From assembly GCA_036505275.1 (NCBI GenBank), contig DASXTS010000342.1, forward strand, positions 1 through 13,215: 13,215 nt of DNA. The letters are read 5' to 3'. Below the pieces are notes generated by a model. It worked only from the letters and a program-made list of their open reading frames with translations, was not told where the DNA came from and searched no databases. Position 1 is the stretch's first letter; the number at the start of each line of letters is the position of its first letter. Positions 12,996 through 13,215 of the stretch are shown piece after piece. The position numbers and the translations under genes are program-made. Source of the DNA: DASXTS01 sp036505275. Lineage in GTDB: Bacteria > Actinomycetota > Actinomycetes > Mycobacteriales > Pseudonocardiaceae.

Positions 12996-13215
12996 GCCGA
13001 CCCGTCGGGGAGCAGGGCCGGCCCGGTCGCGGCCGAGCCGGCGACCGCGTCGCAGGCCCGGAGCAGCACGGCGGCGAAGAGTTCCGGCGAGCTGAGGAAC
13101 ACGCCGTGGTCGCCGGCGATCTCGTACGTCTGGCAGCCGGGCATGGCACGGGCAAGAGCGTGCTGGCGGCGCACCGGCACGACGTGGTCCCGGTCCGTGA
13201 CCAGAACGGCGCTCG
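12962..13215 (-). CDS. Alpha/beta hydrolase, C-terminal part (cut by window edge)
   Basis: The frame stays open to the right edge, so the N-terminal catalytic Ser region is outside. Visible are 84 residues with two signature elements of the fold. VLVTDRDHVVPVRRQHALARAM is the late strand and turn with the catalytic Asp, and IAGDHGVFL carries the catalytic His. The rest is the closing helix (LFAAVLLRACDAVAG) and a flexible tail. Hydrolase identity is firm; substrate (ester, epoxide, other) is unknown. It overlaps the methyltransferase gene by 34 bp on the opposite strand. Confidence 0.8.
   Translation of the reverse strand, partial: SAVLVTDRDHVVPVRRQHALARAMPGCQTYEIAGDHGVFLSSPELFAAVLLRACDAVAGSAATGPALLPDGSAQSDTLGRTAS

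Overview
The window is GC-rich, with dense genes, strong G/C third-position bias and many GTG/TTG starts. It looks like the chromosome of an actinomycete, most likely of the Pseudonocardiales or a relative. The XPB-type helicase reads almost like its mycobacterial counterpart, and a complete conservon (cvnA-D) is typical of mycelial actinobacteria. No rRNA, tRNA, CRISPR array, integrase or transposase is visible.

Layout. At 1-483 (+) is the C-terminus of a helicase-associated, WYL-like protein that usually travels with XPB. At 527-5461 (-) lies a four-gene conservon: large NIT/HAMP sensor kinase (cvnA), Roadblock/LC7 protein (cvnB), DUF742 protein (cvnC) and MglA-like small GTPase (cvnD). The genes overlap or sit close together and read as one operon. 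At 5462-6075 is a ~0.6 kb gene-free divergent control region with a perfect TGTGA-N6-TCACA dyad, the CRP/GlxR consensus. At 6076-6822 (+) is a lone NitT/TauT-type ABC ATPase with no permease or binding protein beside it. Convergent to it (6846-7835, -) is a one-span membrane protein with a Tyr/Gly/Gln-rich cytoplasmic tail and two tandem four-cysteine modules resembling LppU/SCO3897. Then come the XPB helicase (7942-9603, +) and, 5 bp later, an unrecognised Trp-rich protein of lower GC3 (9609-10286, +) followed by a hairpin.

The right third is more accessory. A frameshifted FG-GAP/VCBS remnant (10460-10939, -) lies next to a PIN toxin/ribbon-helix-helix antitoxin pair (10940-11604, -). The pair has a perfect 16-bp dyad over its promoter and start. 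Beyond it are an unrecognised helical protein (11642-12142, -), a class I SAM methyltransferase (12327-12995, +) and, overlapping it tail to tail, the C-terminus of an alpha/beta hydrolase (12962-13215, -).

How the parts may work together (inference). The conservon is a membrane-proximal signalling unit: kinase plus GTPase, with Roadblock and DUF742 partners. The shared upstream region with a CRP-type site suggests that the conservon, the ABC ATPase, or both respond to cAMP. The XPB helicase and the WYL-like protein at the left edge are probably the two halves of a normally adjacent DNA-repair pair, here separated by about 7.5 kb of signalling and envelope genes. No single clearly new multi-gene system is proven. 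The best leads are the CRP dyad, the Asp-to-Asn change in the GTPase specificity motif, the double LppU-like module, and the unknown gene coupled to XPB.
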